Below are positions 23,645 through 32,298 of a stretch of 35,798 bases of DNA, in pieces; the first letter of the stretch is position 1; every line of letters starts with the position of its first letter. The position numbers were made by a program, and so were the translations under genes. The notes beneath the pieces are model-generated. The model worked only from the letters and a program-made list of their open reading frames with translations. It was not told the DNA's origin and searched no databases. Origin of the DNA: Streptomyces albus subsp. chlorinus (GTDB lineage: Bacteria > Actinomycetota > Actinomycetes > Streptomycetales > Streptomycetaceae); contig NZ_VJOK01000001.1 of the NCBI RefSeq assembly GCF_013302895.1, forward strand, positions 1,170,135 through 1,205,932, written 5' to 3'.

Positions 23645-26461
23645 TCAGCCCACGCTGGAGTACGCCACCACCCCGCGCAGCATGCCGTCGATCGCCCTGC
23701 GGGCGTTCCTGGGCACCGTCCCGCCCTCGGGGGCGGCGGCGGCCAGCTGGCCGAGGACGTCGATGACCTGCTTGCACCAGCGGACGAAGTCACCGGCGGG
23801 CATGTCGGCCTCCCGGAGCACCTCGTCGAGGCCGTGGCCGTCCGCCCAGCGGTAGGCGGCCCAGGCGAAGCCGAGGTCGGGTTCCCGCTGGCCGACGCCC
23901 TCGGCGGCCGTGATGCGGTGGTCCTCCTCCAGGGCGTCCAGCCGGCCCCAGATGCGCACCATCTCGCCCAGCGCGGCGCGGGCCCGGCCACCGGGCAGCT
24001 TGGGCGGCAGCGCGTCGTCGGTACTGCGTGACTCGAACACCAGGGCGGACACGCACGCGGCCAGTTCCGCGGGCGGCAGCCCCTCCCACACCCCCTCGCG
24101 CAGGCACTCGGAGGCGAGCAGGTCCAGTTCGCCGTAGAGCCGTGCGAGCACCTGGCCGTCCTCGGTGACGTGGTCGCCGGAGAGGTAGCCGAGTTCGGAC
24201 AGCAGCGCGTAGACCCGGTCGAAGGTGCGCGCGATGGTGTTCGTACGCCCCTCGATGCGCCGCTCCAGCTGGCGTGTGTCCCGCTTGAGCCGGTGGTAGC
24301 GCTCGGCCCAGCGGGCGTGGTCCTCCCGCTCGTCGCAACCGTGGCAGGGGTGCTGGCGGATGGCCTTGCGCAGCCGCGCGATCTCGGGGTCGTCGGCGGC
24401 GGCCGAGCGCTGTCTGCGGTGCCGCTCGGGCGCGTGGTGGCCCGCCTTGGCACGCAGCGCGGAGGCCAGATCGCGGCGGGACTGCGGGCTGCGCGCGTTG
24501 AACGACTTCGGGATGCGCATCCGCTCCAGCGGCTCCACCGGCACCGGGAAGTCGATCGCGCCCAGCCGCTTGACCTGCCGCTGCGCGGTCAGGACGAGCG
24601 GGCGCGGCCCCTCGCCGCCGGTGCCGCCGTCGAAGCCGCGGCGGTGCGCGGAGCCCCGGCCCCCGGCCACGCCCGGGTCCAGCACCAGCGCGAGACCGGC
24701 GAACTTGCCGGTGGGCACATGGATGACGTCGCCCGGCCTGAGCCGCTCCAGCGAGGCGGCCGCCTGGGCCCGGCGCTGGTTGGCGCCCTGCTTGGCCAGC
24801 TCCGTCTCACGGTCCTTGAGTTGCCGGCGCAGCGCCGAGTACTCCTCGAAGTCGCCCAGATGGCAGGTCATCGAGGCCCGGTAGCCCGCCAGGCCCTCCT
24901 CGTTGCGCTGCACCTGCCGGGAGATGCCGACCACCGAGCGGTCGGCCTGGAACTGCGCGAACGACGTCTCCAGCAGCTCCCGCGAGCGGTGCCTGCCGAA
25001 CTGCGAGACGAGGTTGACCGCCATGTTGTACGACGGTTTGAAGGAGGAGCGGAGCGGATACGTCCGCGCGCCCGCCAGGCCCGCCAGCGCGCCCGGGTCC
25101 ATGCCGCGCTGCCACAGCACCACGGCGTGGCCCTCGATGTCGATGCCGCGCCGCCCGGCGCGCCCGGTCAGCTGCGTGTACTCGCCCGGGGTGATGTCCG
25201 CGTGCTGCTCGCCGTTCCACTTGACCAGCTTCTCCAGCACCACGGAGCGCGCGGGCATGTTGATGCCCAGCGCCAGGGTCTCGGTGGCGAAGACCGCCTT
25301 GACCAGACCGCGGACGAACAGTTCCTCGACGACCTCCTTGAAGGTGGGCAGCATGCCCGCGTGGTGCGCGGCGATGCCCCGCTCCAGCCCCTCCAGCCAC
25401 TCGAAGTAGCCGAGGACGTGCAGGTCCTTGTCCGGGATGTCGGCGGTGCGCCGCTCCACGATCTCGCGCACCCGCGCGCGGGCCGCGCTGTCGTTGAGCC
25501 GCAGCCCCGAGTAGAGGCACTGCTGGACGGCGGCCTCGCAGCCCGCGCGGCTGAAGATGAACGTGATCGCCGGGAGCAGGCCCTCCGAGTCCAGCCGGTC
25601 GATCACCTCGGGGCGGCTCGGGGTCCAGATCCGGGCACGCTGCCGCCGCTCCCGCTCGCGGTCGGCCTCCCGCTGCGGGCGGCCCCGCCGCCGGTCGCGC
25701 CCGCCCCCCACCCGGCTGTTCTCCATCCGGGCCATCCGCACCAGGTCGGGGTTGACCTCGCGCTTGTCCCCGGACTCCTCGAACAGGTCGTACATCCGCC
25801 GCCCGGCGAGCACGTGCTGCCACAGCGGCACCGGGCGGTTCTCGGAGACGATCACCTGGGTGTCCCCGCGCACCGTGTCCAGCCAGTCGCCGAACTCCTC
25901 GGCGTTGGAGACGGTCGCCGAGAGGGAGACCAGCGTCACCGAGGCCGGGAGGTGGATGATCACTTCCTCCCACACGGCGCCGCGGAAGCGGTCCGAGAGG
26001 TAGTGGACCTCGTCCATGACCACGTAGCCGAGCCCCAGCAGCGATTTGGAGCCCGCGTACAGCATGTTCCGCAGCACCTCCGTCGTCATCACGACGATGG
26101 GGGCCTCGGAATTGACGCTGTTGTCACCGGTCAGCAGCCCGACCTCGCGGGCGCCGTACCGCTTGACCAGGTCGTTGTACTTCTGGTTCGACAGGGCCTT
26201 GATGGGCGTCGTGTAGAAGCACTTGCGGCCCTGGGTGAGGGCCAGGTGGACGGCGAACTCGCCCACGATGGTCTTGCCTGAGCCGGTCGGCGCCGCGACC
26301 AGCACTCCCTTTCCTGCTTCGAGGGCTTGGCACGCCTCGATCTGGAACGGATCCAGATCGAAGTCGTACATGTCACGGAAGGGGGCGAGAGCGGTGGCCT
26401 CATCCGCAGCGCGCCTGCGGGCCGCCGCGTACCGCTCCGCGGGGGACAGATCCTCGGTCAT
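23645..26461 (-). CDS. Ski2/Mtr4-like DEVH-box RNA helicase (HelY family)
   Basis: 938 residues. Walker A APTGSGKT at 57-64, TPIKAL at 85-90, DEVH at 150-153, SAT at 181-183 and the motif VI region QLTGRAGRRG show a complete superfamily 2 helicase core. The long C-terminal region (DSHCT-like, with VIHVPTGKFAGLALVLDPG and a helical end) is typical of Ski2-like helicases that feed RNA to exonucleases. A basic insert (GGGRDRRRGRPQREADRERERRQRARI) at about 263-290 lies between the two RecA lobes. The ATG at 26461 matches the family N-terminus but has a poor Shine-Dalgarno; an in-frame GTG at 26494 is possible. It follows tatC after 135 bases on the same strand. Confidence 0.9.
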   Translation of the reverse strand: MTEDLSPAERYAAARRRAADEATALAPFRDMYDFDLDPFQIEACQALEAGKGVLVAAPTGSGKTIVGEFAVHLALTQGRKCFYTTPIKALSNQKYNDLVKRYGAREVGLLTGDNSVNSEAPIVVMTTEVLRNMLYAGSKSLLGLGYVVMDEVHYLSDRFRGAVWEEVIIHLPASVTLVSLSATVSNAEEFGDWLDTVRGDTQVIVSENRPVPLWQHVLAGRRMYDLFEESGDKREVNPDLVRMARMENSRVGGGRDRRRGRPQREADRERERRQRARIWTPSRPEVIDRLDSEGLLPAITFIFSRAGCEAAVQQCLYSGLRLNDSAARARVREIVERRTADIPDKDLHVLGYFEWLEGLERGIAAHHAGMLPTFKEVVEELFVRGLVKAVFATETLALGINMPARSVVLEKLVKWNGEQHADITPGEYTQLTGRAGRRGIDIEGHAVVLWQRGMDPGALAGLAGARTYPLRSSFKPSYNMAVNLVSQFGRHRSRELLETSFAQFQADRSVVGISRQVQRNEEGLAGYRASMTCHLGDFEEYSALRRQLKDRETELAKQGANQRRAQAAASLERLRPGDVIHVPTGKFAGLALVLDPGVAGGRGSAHRRGFDGGTGGEGPRPLVLTAQRQVKRLGAIDFPVPVEPLERMRIPKSFNARSPQSRRDLASALRAKAGHHAPERHRRQRSAAADDPEIARLRKAIRQHPCHGCDEREDHARWAERYHRLKRDTRQLERRIEGRTNTIARTFDRVYALLSELGYLSGDHVTEDGQVLARLYGELDLLASECLREGVWEGLPPAELAACVSALVFESRSTDDALPPKLPGGRARAALGEMVRIWGRLDALEEDHRITAAEGVGQREPDLGFAWAAYRWADGHGLDEVLREADMPAGDFVRWCKQVIDVLGQLAAAAPEGGTVPRNARRAIDGMLRGVVAYSSVG

Positions 26462-26573
26462 CGTGACTACGAGCCTACCGGTCACCCCTGACACAGCTCA
26501 CGATCTTTACCGGCTGATGGGGCAAAACCTCAGGTCAGCGCGGCCAGGGCGGGCCGGCACGGTACGGTCGCCC

Positions 26574-26609
26574 GCCGCTCGGGGGACGTCCGCCGCTCAG
26601 GTGACGTCG
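26574..26609. repeat. Two tandem copies of an 18-bp unit across the tatC stop
   Basis: Bases 26574-26591 and 26592-26609 share GCCGCTC-GG-GACGTC with three changes. The second copy includes the tatC stop codon. Probably a local slippage duplication. Confidence 0.55.
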
Positions 26610-27571
26610 TCGTAGCCGTCGCGCCGCTGCCGGCCGTCGCCGGGGTCCTCACCGCTGCCGGCCCCGGTGACGGGCCGCGGTCCGGGCACGGCCTCGGAGG
26701 CGCCGACGGCCTCGGGGGTGTGGTCGAGCGGGGACGCCTCGTCGTCGTCCAGCCCGGCGTAGGGGTTGGTCCTGCTGCGCCTGCGGTCGTTGAAGAAGCA
26801 GATGCCGACGGCGGCGAAGTAGAGCAGCACGATGGGGGCGGCCAGCGCGCACATCGTCAGCGGGTCACCGGTCGGGGTGGCGACGGCGGCGAAGACGGTG
26901 ATGCCGATGACCATGCCCCGCCACCAGCCCAGCAGCCGCTTGCCGGTCAGGATGCCGCCGAAGTTCAGCAGGACGAGCAGCAGCGGCAGTTCGAAGGCCA
27001 GGCCGAAGACGATGACCAGGCGGGTGACGATGTCGAGGAAGTCGTCGAGCGGGATGAGGTTGCCGGCGCCGTCGGGGCTGAAGTCCAGCAGCGTCCGGGC
27101 GGCCTTCGGCAGGATCAGATAGGCGAGGAAGGCACCGGCGACGAACAGCGGCACCCCGGCACCGACGAAGGAGCGCGCGTACCGCTTCTCGTGCTTGTGC
27201 AGCCCCGGCGCGAGGAAGCCCCACAGCTGGTAGAGCCAGACCGGCGAGGCGATGACGACGCCTGCGGTGAGGGCCACTTTCAGCATGATCGTGAACGGGG
27301 CGATCAGGCCGTTGATCGTGATCTCGGCGCAGGTCTCGCCCTCCTTGGCGGCCTCACCGAAACCCTTGGTGCAGCCCACCGACTCCCGCACCGGGTGCAT
27401 GAGGAAATCGGCGATCTGCTTGTAGTAGACCATCGCCACGATGGTGACGACGAGAATGGCCAGCACCGACTTCATCAGACGGTTGCGCAACTCCCGCAGA
27501 TGGTCCGCGAGGGGCATCCGCCCCTCGGGGTCCTTCTGCTGTTTACCCTGCTTACGGGCAGACTTGAGCAA
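26597..27571 (-). CDS. tatC: Sec-independent protein translocase subunit TatC
   Basis: 324 residues with six membrane helices. The N-terminal cytoplasmic region MPLADHLRELRNRLMKS carries the conserved Glu (E27) that receives the twin-arginine signal. VWLYQLWGFLAPGLHKHEKR and FGLAFELPLLLVLLN are hallmark TatC segments. The TTG start at 27571 has GAGGACGAGGG upstream and gives the usual MLKSARKQ N-terminus of Streptomyces TatC. The polar tail after about residue 255 is acidic and Pro/Gly-rich and longer than in E. coli. It is directly downstream of tatA (98 bases). Confidence 0.96.
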   Translation of the reverse strand: MLKSARKQGKQQKDPEGRMPLADHLRELRNRLMKSVLAILVVTIVAMVYYKQIADFLMHPVRESVGCTKGFGEAAKEGETCAEITINGLIAPFTIMLKVALTAGVVIASPVWLYQLWGFLAPGLHKHEKRYARSFVGAGVPLFVAGAFLAYLILPKAARTLLDFSPDGAGNLIPLDDFLDIVTRLVIVFGLAFELPLLLVLLNFGGILTGKRLLGWWRGMVIGITVFAAVATPTGDPLTMCALAAPIVLLYFAAVGICFFNDRRRSRTNPYAGLDDDEASPLDHTPEAVGASEAVPGPRPVTGAGSGEDPGDGRQRRDGYDDVT

Positions 27572-27669
27572 CCCTCGTCCTCAGTCTCGAAGTGTCGGAT
27601 ACGGCTCTGGGCCACCGCACGGCCCGCGCCGCGCGGCGGAGACGGACACGGTCGGCGCGGCCGGCCGGC

Positions 27670-27951
27670 TCAGCTCTTCTTGGGCTGGTCCGCCGGCTCG
27701 CTGACGGGACGCGAGGTCGAGACGTCACCCGGGGCGGCCTGGATGGTCTTCGGCGCCGACTGGGCCTCGCCGCGGTTGTCCGCGTCGCTGTCCGAAGCGC
27801 TTTCCTTCTTCATCTGCTTGGCTTCGCTCTTGAGGATGCGGGCCGACTTTCCGAGCGAACGGGCCATGTCCGGGAGCTTCTTGGCGCCGAACAGCAGCAG
27901 GATGACAAGGAGAATCAGAACGATCTCCATGGGCTTCAAACCTGCGATCAT
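27670..27951 (-). CDS. tatA: Sec-independent protein translocase subunit TatA
   Basis: 93 residues: one N-terminal membrane helix ([20 protein letters not shown], with the FGAKKLP hinge), an amphipathic helix ([23 protein letters not shown]) and a disordered Ser/Pro/Lys tail. This is the standard TatA plan; TatA oligomers form the pathway for folded proteins bearing twin-arginine signals. The ATG at 27951 has GAAGG 9 bases upstream; the second in-frame ATG (MEIV) would remove seven residues. It is followed by tatC. Confidence 0.96.
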   Translation of the reverse strand: MIAGLKPMEIVLILLVILLLFGAKKLPDMARSLGKSARILKSEAKQMKKESASDSDADNRGEAQSAPKTIQAAPGDVSTSRPVSEPADQPKKS

Positions 27952-28037
27952 GTGCCACTACCTTCTCGCCGGGGCGGCGGGTTTCCTTGCCTGCCGGATG
28001 AATCGGACTGGCTGCATCGTGCTGACGTGCCGCATCG

Positions 28038-28068
28038 ATCGTAACCCTGCGGAGTGAACACCGGGCAA
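28038..28068 (-). promoter_or_regulatory. Candidate promoter of tatA-tatC
   Basis: On the minus strand TTGCCC (28068-28063) and TACGAT (28043-28038) are separated by 19 bases and lie about 90 bases upstream of the tatA start. The spacing is one base long for a housekeeping promoter, so the call is tentative. The remaining bases of the 218-base gap between tatA and the small membrane protein hold no gene that I recognise. Confidence 0.35.
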
Positions 28069-28169
28069 TCCCTGTGCATCCGCCCGATTGCGCACCCCGG
28101 CTGTCGTCGACGCGGCATCTGGCAGCCTACCGCTCCCCCGTCGGGGGCTGGAGACCGCCCGGAAGTCGG

Positions 28170-28415
28170 TTATGCCTCGTTCGGGTCTTGCCCTTCCGCC
28201 CGGCCGCCGCCCCCGGCCCCGTGGCCCCGGCCGCTCCGCACGGCCAGCGGCAGCGCCGCCCGCTCCAGGTTCTCCGCGGCCCGCGTGATCCGCTCGGAGC
28301 TGTCCCCCACGGCGCGCGAGAAGCGGCGCACCTCCAGACCCACACGGACGGCGAGGACCCCGAGCACGGCGATCCCGCAGAACGCGACCACCAGAAAGAA
28401 CATCGGCCAGAGCAT
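28170..28415 (-). CDS. Small single-pass membrane protein of unknown function
   Basis: 81 residues: an N-terminal membrane helix (MLWPMFFLVVAFCGIAVLGVLAVRV), then a charged helix with heptad-like spacing (EVRRFSRAVGDSSERITRAAENLERAA) that could form a coiled coil, and a Gly-rich tail. The start is 10 bases after the pafC stop codon, so it belongs to the pafBC transcript. A GTG at 28448 overlapping pafC would add 11 basic residues. Its place between pafC and tatA is conserved in Streptomyces as far as I recall, but I know of no function. Confidence 0.75.
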   Translation of the reverse strand: MLWPMFFLVVAFCGIAVLGVLAVRVGLEVRRFSRAVGDSSERITRAAENLERAALPLAVRSGRGHGAGGGGRAEGQDPNEA

Positions 28416-28425
28416 GCCCGTCAGC

Positions 28426-29466
28426 TTAGGCCGTCCCCGCCTCGACACCGGCCCCGGCCACCGCGCCCTCCGCCCCGCAGGTGCCCACCCCGGTCCCCGC
28501 CCCGGCCTCCTCGTAGGCGGCCAGCGCCTTCCGGGCGGCGTCCCGGGCGCTCTCGGCCAGTTCCTCCGGCGCCGTGATCCGGCCGTCGGGGCCCAGACGC
28601 AGTGCGAGACGGCGCAGGGAGGCCGGGTCCGGGGTGCGCAGGGTGATGCGCAGTCCGCCGTCGGGCAGCTCCTCCGCGCTGTCGTGCGGGTAGTACTCGG
28701 CGACCCAGCGCCCCCCGGGGCCGACCTCGATGACGACCTCGGGATCGGTGGCGGCCGGCTGCACGAGGCCGGCGCTCAGGTCGCGGGGCTCTATGGGCGG
28801 CGGGTCGGAGCGCTCGTCCAGCAGTCTGATCGCGGCGACCCGGTCGAGCCGGAAGGTGCGCCGCGCCTCCGAGAGGCGGCACCACGCCTCGACGTAGGTG
28901 TGGCCGACCGCGAAGAGCCGGATCGGGTCCACCTCGCGCTCGGTCAGCTCGTCCCGGGCCGGCGAGTAGTAGCGGATCCACAGCCTGCGGCGCTCGGCGA
29001 TGGCCCGGTCGACATCGGCGAAGACCCCGCCCTCCGACTCGAAGGTCACCGACAGCCGCGAGCTGGCTCCCGCGCTCTCCCCGGCGGCGGTCTCCAGCTT
29101 GGCGGTGGCCCGCTGCAGGGCGTCCCGGTCGCTCTCGCGCAGCCCCGGCAGCGTGGCCACGGCCCGGGCCGCGACCAGCAGCGCGGTGGCCTCGTCGGCG
29201 GCCAGCCGCAGCGGCTGGGCGGTGTCGGCCCCCAGCGCCTCGGCGTTCCGCCACCAGATGCGCTCCCCGTCGGTGTCGATCTCCAGCAGATCGCCGCCGC
29301 GGAAGCTGGTGCCGCACATGGGCAGCACGTTGAGGTCGGAGATCAGCTCGTCGCTGCTGATCCCGAACGCGCGCGCGACCTCCTCGACCCGGGCACCCGG
29401 CCGGTCCTTGAGGTAGGTGACCAGCGAGAGCATCCTGCGGGTCTGGTCGATGGCGTTGACTGCCAT
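28426..29466 (-). CDS. pafC: WYL-domain transcriptional regulator PafC
   Basis: 346 residues. An N-terminal winged helix-turn-helix (VEEVARAFGISSDELISDLNVLPMCG, about 27-55) is followed by a WYL domain (IRYYSPARDELTEREVDPIRLFAVGHTYVEAWCRLSEARRTFRLDRV) and a WCX C-terminal domain. In mycobacteria PafB and PafC form the activator of the RecA-independent DNA damage response and are encoded with pafA. The ATG at 29466 has GGAGGAG upstream, 16 bases after the pafB stop. A repetitive Gly/Ala/Thr tail ends the protein. Confidence 0.9.
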   Translation of the reverse strand: MAVNAIDQTRRMLSLVTYLKDRPGARVEEVARAFGISSDELISDLNVLPMCGTSFRGGDLLEIDTDGERIWWRNAEALGADTAQPLRLAADEATALLVAARAVATLPGLRESDRDALQRATAKLETAAGESAGASSRLSVTFESEGGVFADVDRAIAERRRLWIRYYSPARDELTEREVDPIRLFAVGHTYVEAWCRLSEARRTFRLDRVAAIRLLDERSDPPPIEPRDLSAGLVQPAATDPEVVIEVGPGGRWVAEYYPHDSAEELPDGGLRITLRTPDPASLRRLALRLGPDGRITAPEELAESARDAARKALAAYEEAGAGTGVGTCGAEGAVAGAGVEAGTA

Positions 29467-29482
29467 GCTGCGCTCCTCCCCC

Positions 29483-30484
29483 TCAGCCCTTGGCCACGGC
29501 ACGCAGCCGGTCGATCACGTCGGCACGCAGCTCGGCGGGCTCCAGCACGACCACGTCGGGACCGAACTCCACCAGCCAGGCGTCGAGACCGTGCCCGTAC
29601 GGGATCTCCAGTTCGTCCCACCCGTCGCCGAGCGCCCGGGTGTGCAGGGCCCGCGCGCGCAGCGGATAGCCCGCGCCCTCGCGCAGCCGGATCCGCGCGG
29701 TGCCGGTGGCGCCCTCTCCCGCCCAGCGTTCCACGGCCTCGCGCACCGTCACCTGATCGGGTACGGGCGCGGTGAAGGCACCGGCGCGGGAGCGGACCGG
29801 TCCGGTGATCCGGGAGAGCCGGAAGACCCGCTCGGCCCGCCGTTCCCTGTCCCAGCCGGCGAGGTACCAGTGCCCGCGCCAGCACTCCAGTGTCCACGGT
29901 TCGACGTGGCGCTTCTCGGAGCGGGCCGCGTTGGACTTGCGGTAGTCGAACACCACGGGACGCCGGTCGCGGCAGGCCAGCATCAGCGGTTCGAAGGCGG
30001 CCTCCCGCGCGGGGATGTGCGGCTCCAGCGTGCCCAGCTGCCGCTCGCCGCCCTGTTCGGGGAGGGTGCCGGACGGCATACCACCGGCGGCGTGCAGCTT
30101 CTGGAGGGCGCCGCTGGCCGCGGCGGCGAGCCGGGCCTGCTGCCAGACCCGGGCGGCGAGGCCCAGCGCGGTGGCCTCGGCGGCGTCCAGGGTGATGGGC
30201 GGGAGGCGGTTGCTGTCGCGCCGGGCCACATAGGCGGTCTCACCGTCGAGGTTGTCGACGGTGTCGATGACCAGGCCCAGCTCGCGCAGGTCGTCCTTGT
30301 CCCGCTCGAACATGCGGCTGAAGGACTCCTCGTTCCCCGGCGCGCCCTCCCAGCCCTCCCCCGGGCCGAACGCCTCGACGTACGCCTCGATCGAGGCACG
30401 CAGCTCACGCTTGGTGAGCGGGCGGCGGGCCCCCAGCAGGCACAGCGCCAGATTCATCAGCCGCTCGGCCTTGGCAATAGCCAT
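29483..30484 (-). CDS. pafB: WYL-domain transcriptional regulator PafB
   Basis: 333 residues. The N-terminal helix-turn-helix (AERLMNLALCLLGARRPLTKRELRASIEAY, then FERDKDDLRELG) and the WYL domain (VFDYRKSNAARSEKRHVEPWTLECWRGHWYLAGWDRERRAERVFRLSRI) are clear. It is paralogous to the next gene and probably acts with it as the PafBC heterodimer that senses DNA damage and activates repair genes. The ATG at 30484 has GAGGG 6 bases upstream. It starts the pafB-pafC-small membrane protein unit, after a terminator that closes the FKBP gene upstream. Confidence 0.92.
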   Translation of the reverse strand: MAIAKAERLMNLALCLLGARRPLTKRELRASIEAYVEAFGPGEGWEGAPGNEESFSRMFERDKDDLRELGLVIDTVDNLDGETAYVARRDSNRLPPITLDAAEATALGLAARVWQQARLAAAASGALQKLHAAGGMPSGTLPEQGGERQLGTLEPHIPAREAAFEPLMLACRDRRPVVFDYRKSNAARSEKRHVEPWTLECWRGHWYLAGWDRERRAERVFRLSRITGPVRSRAGAFTAPVPDQVTVREAVERWAGEGATGTARIRLREGAGYPLRARALHTRALGDGWDELEIPYGHGLDAWLVEFGPDVVVLEPAELRADVIDRLRAVAKG

Positions 30485-30555
30485 GGGTTCCCTCGTGCCT
30501 CTCTCCTGCTGTGCTGGGCCCTCGACCGTACCGCCAGCGCGGCGGCGGACAAAAG

Positions 30556-30586
30556 CCGGGAGCCCCGCGGCCCGCGGGGCTCCCGG
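30556..30586 (-). terminator. Intrinsic terminator of the small FKBP gene
   Basis: A perfect 14-bp inverted repeat (30556-30569 with 30573-30586, three-base loop) followed on the minus strand by CTTTTG, one of the few hairpins in the window with a T-run. It lies 57 bases beyond the FKBP stop. Confidence 0.85.
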
Positions 30587-30642
30587 TCGGTGTGGCGGCC
30601 GGTCCTGGCCGAGCCGTCGCCCAGCCGCCGGCCGGACGGCTC

Positions 30643-31017
30643 TCAGACCGCGACGAGGTCGCAGACGAAGATCAGCGTCTCGTTGGGCGCGATCCGCCCG
30701 CCGCCCGCCCCGCGCTCGCCGTAGGCGAGGTGCGGCGGGATGGTCAGCCGGCGCCGGCCGCCGACCCTCATGCCCTGGACGCCCTTGTCCCAGCCCTCGA
30801 TGACCTGGCCGGCACCGAGCTGGAACTGCAGCGGCTTGCCGCGGTTCCAGCTGGCGTCGAACTCCTCACCCGTGGAGAAGGAGACGCCCACGTAGTGCAC
30901 GGAGACGTTGTCCCCGGCCTTGGCCTCGGGACCGTCCCCCTCCCACAGGTCCTGGATCTCCAGGTCGGCGGGCGGGGCGCCCTCGGGGAAGTCGACCTCG
31001 GGCTTGTCGATGCTCAC
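30643..31017 (-). CDS. FKBP-type peptidyl-prolyl cis-trans isomerase (single domain, cytoplasmic)
   Basis: 124 residues, one FKBP domain without a signal peptide. Active-site and FK506-contact positions are all present: VHYVG, EFDASW, FQLGAGQVIEGWDKG, and AYGERG with the flap tyrosine. The GTG start at 31017 is supported by AGGAG 8 bases upstream; the open frame continues further but encodes low-complexity Arg-rich sequence. It accelerates proline isomerisation in protein folding. It is downstream of the FKBP lipoprotein gene (112 bases), a pair of FKBPs next to pafA. Confidence 0.93.
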   Translation of the reverse strand: MSIDKPEVDFPEGAPPADLEIQDLWEGDGPEAKAGDNVSVHYVGVSFSTGEEFDASWNRGKPLQFQLGAGQVIEGWDKGVQGMRVGGRRRLTIPPHLAYGERGAGGGRIAPNETLIFVCDLVAV

Positions 31018-31129
31018 GAAATTGCTCCTACGAACGAGTCTGCGGGACAACCGCGCCAGTCTGCCACGGGCCCGCGGAGTCCTTCCGCGCGCCCGGGGGA
31101 CGCCGGTGCGGCCACGGGGCGCCGAACGG

Positions 31130-32107
31130 TCACTCCACCTCGACGATGTCCACGGAGAAGACGACACCGCCCTCGACCTGCTTGCGCTGCTGCTTGGGGA
31201 ATGAGCTCTCCGGCACCGAGATCACCACGCGGCTGCCCGCCGTGGCGCCCTTGAGCCCCTCCTTCCACCCCGCGATCCGGGCCACCGGGATCCGCTGCGG
31301 CGCGCCTCCCTGCGCCCAGGTGTCGTCCAGCTGCTGGCCGCCCTTCCAGGACTTGGCGGTGAAGTGGGCGAGGATGGTGCTCTTCTCGTCCACCGCCTTC
31401 TTGCCGTCGCCCTTGATGATCGTCTCGCTGACCAGCCGGTCGGGCCCTTCTTCCCTGCCCTTGGGCATCCGGACCGACGGCGCCTTGTCCTTGCGGACCG
31501 TGGTGCTGACCTTCGGCAGCTCGGGGTTCTGCGGCTTGTCGACCGGCTTGCCGTCGATCGCCCCGGGGGTGATCTTCTTCAGGTCGACGACGAAGACCAG
31601 GGTGGAGTTCCCGGGGATGGACGGCGGCCGCCCCTTCTCGCCGTACGCCTTGTCCGGCGGGGCGACGATCTCGACGCGGCTGCCGAGCTTCCTGCCCACC
31701 AGCGCCTCGTCCCAGCCCTTGATGACCTTGCCGGTACCGATCTGGAAGGTGTCGGGCGCCTTGCGCTTCCAACTGCTGTCGAACTCCTTGCCGTTCCACA
31801 GCTGACCGACGTAGTAGGCGCTGATCACATCGCCCTTGCGGACCTTCTGGCCCTTCCCCGACCTGAGGACCTTGGTCTTCAGCGCGGACGGCGGGTCGCC
31901 CTCGCCCTTGTCGATCTTGGGCGTCCTGCCCCAGGAGCCGCTCACGGACGGAGGCTTGCCGTCGGAGCCGCCGTCACCGCAGGCCGCCGCCGAGACGGCC
32001 AGCAGGGGGACGGCCAGCAGGGCGGCGACGGAGCGCGTGCTCTTTGAGGAGAGCGTCCGGGAGGCTCGGGGGGCGCGGGGGGTCGAGCCCCCGGGAAAAT
32101 GCAACAT
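31130..32107 (-). CDS. Secreted FKBP-type peptidyl-prolyl isomerase lipoprotein with two FKBP domains
   Basis: 325 residues. The N-terminus is basic, then hydrophobic (SVAALLAVPLLAVSAAAC), and ends in a cysteine that fits a lipobox, although AAAC lacks the usual Leu at -3. The first FKBP domain (about 68-175) is canonical: YYVGQLWNGKEFDSSW, FQIGTGKVIKGWDEAL and the AYG flap. The second (about 215-325) keeps the core AGWKEGLKGATAGSRVVISVP but lacks the flap and several active-site residues, so it is probably a binding or chaperone module. It is expected to help fold exported proteins outside the membrane. The ATG at 32107 has a weak Shine-Dalgarno (GTGGGA). Confidence 0.9.
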   Translation of the reverse strand: MLHFPGGSTPRAPRASRTLSSKSTRSVAALLAVPLLAVSAAACGDGGSDGKPPSVSGSWGRTPKIDKGEGDPPSALKTKVLRSGKGQKVRKGDVISAYYVGQLWNGKEFDSSWKRKAPDTFQIGTGKVIKGWDEALVGRKLGSRVEIVAPPDKAYGEKGRPPSIPGNSTLVFVVDLKKITPGAIDGKPVDKPQNPELPKVSTTVRKDKAPSVRMPKGREEGPDRLVSETIIKGDGKKAVDEKSTILAHFTAKSWKGGQQLDDTWAQGGAPQRIPVARIAGWKEGLKGATAGSRVVISVPESSFPKQQRKQVEGGVVFSVDIVEVE

Positions 32108-32231
32108 GTGTCCCACTCGCGGGTGTCAGGGGTCGTTCGTACAGTGGCTCACAGCCTACGTCCCGGTAACGAGGGGGCCACCGCGCACGACACGGAAGCA
32201 CCCCGTCCCCGGTCAACCCCCGGCTGACGAA

Positions 32232-32269
32232 CGGCCGGGGCCGCCTTCCGCGGAAGGCGACCCCGGCCG
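32232..32269 (-). terminator. Terminator after pafA
   Basis: Two stacked helices, 32232-32240 with 32261-32269 (9 bp) and 32242-32249 with 32252-32259 (8 bp), separated by one mismatch, start 30 bases beyond the pafA stop on the minus strand. Confidence 0.8.
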
Positions 32270-32298
32270 CTGAGCCACCGGTCCCGGGCGGGCGCCCG

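Noticed and set aside
31018..31167. Extension of the small FKBP gene
   Set aside because: The extra residues are Arg-rich shadow sequence; GTG 31017 has AGGAG and gives the usual FKBP length.
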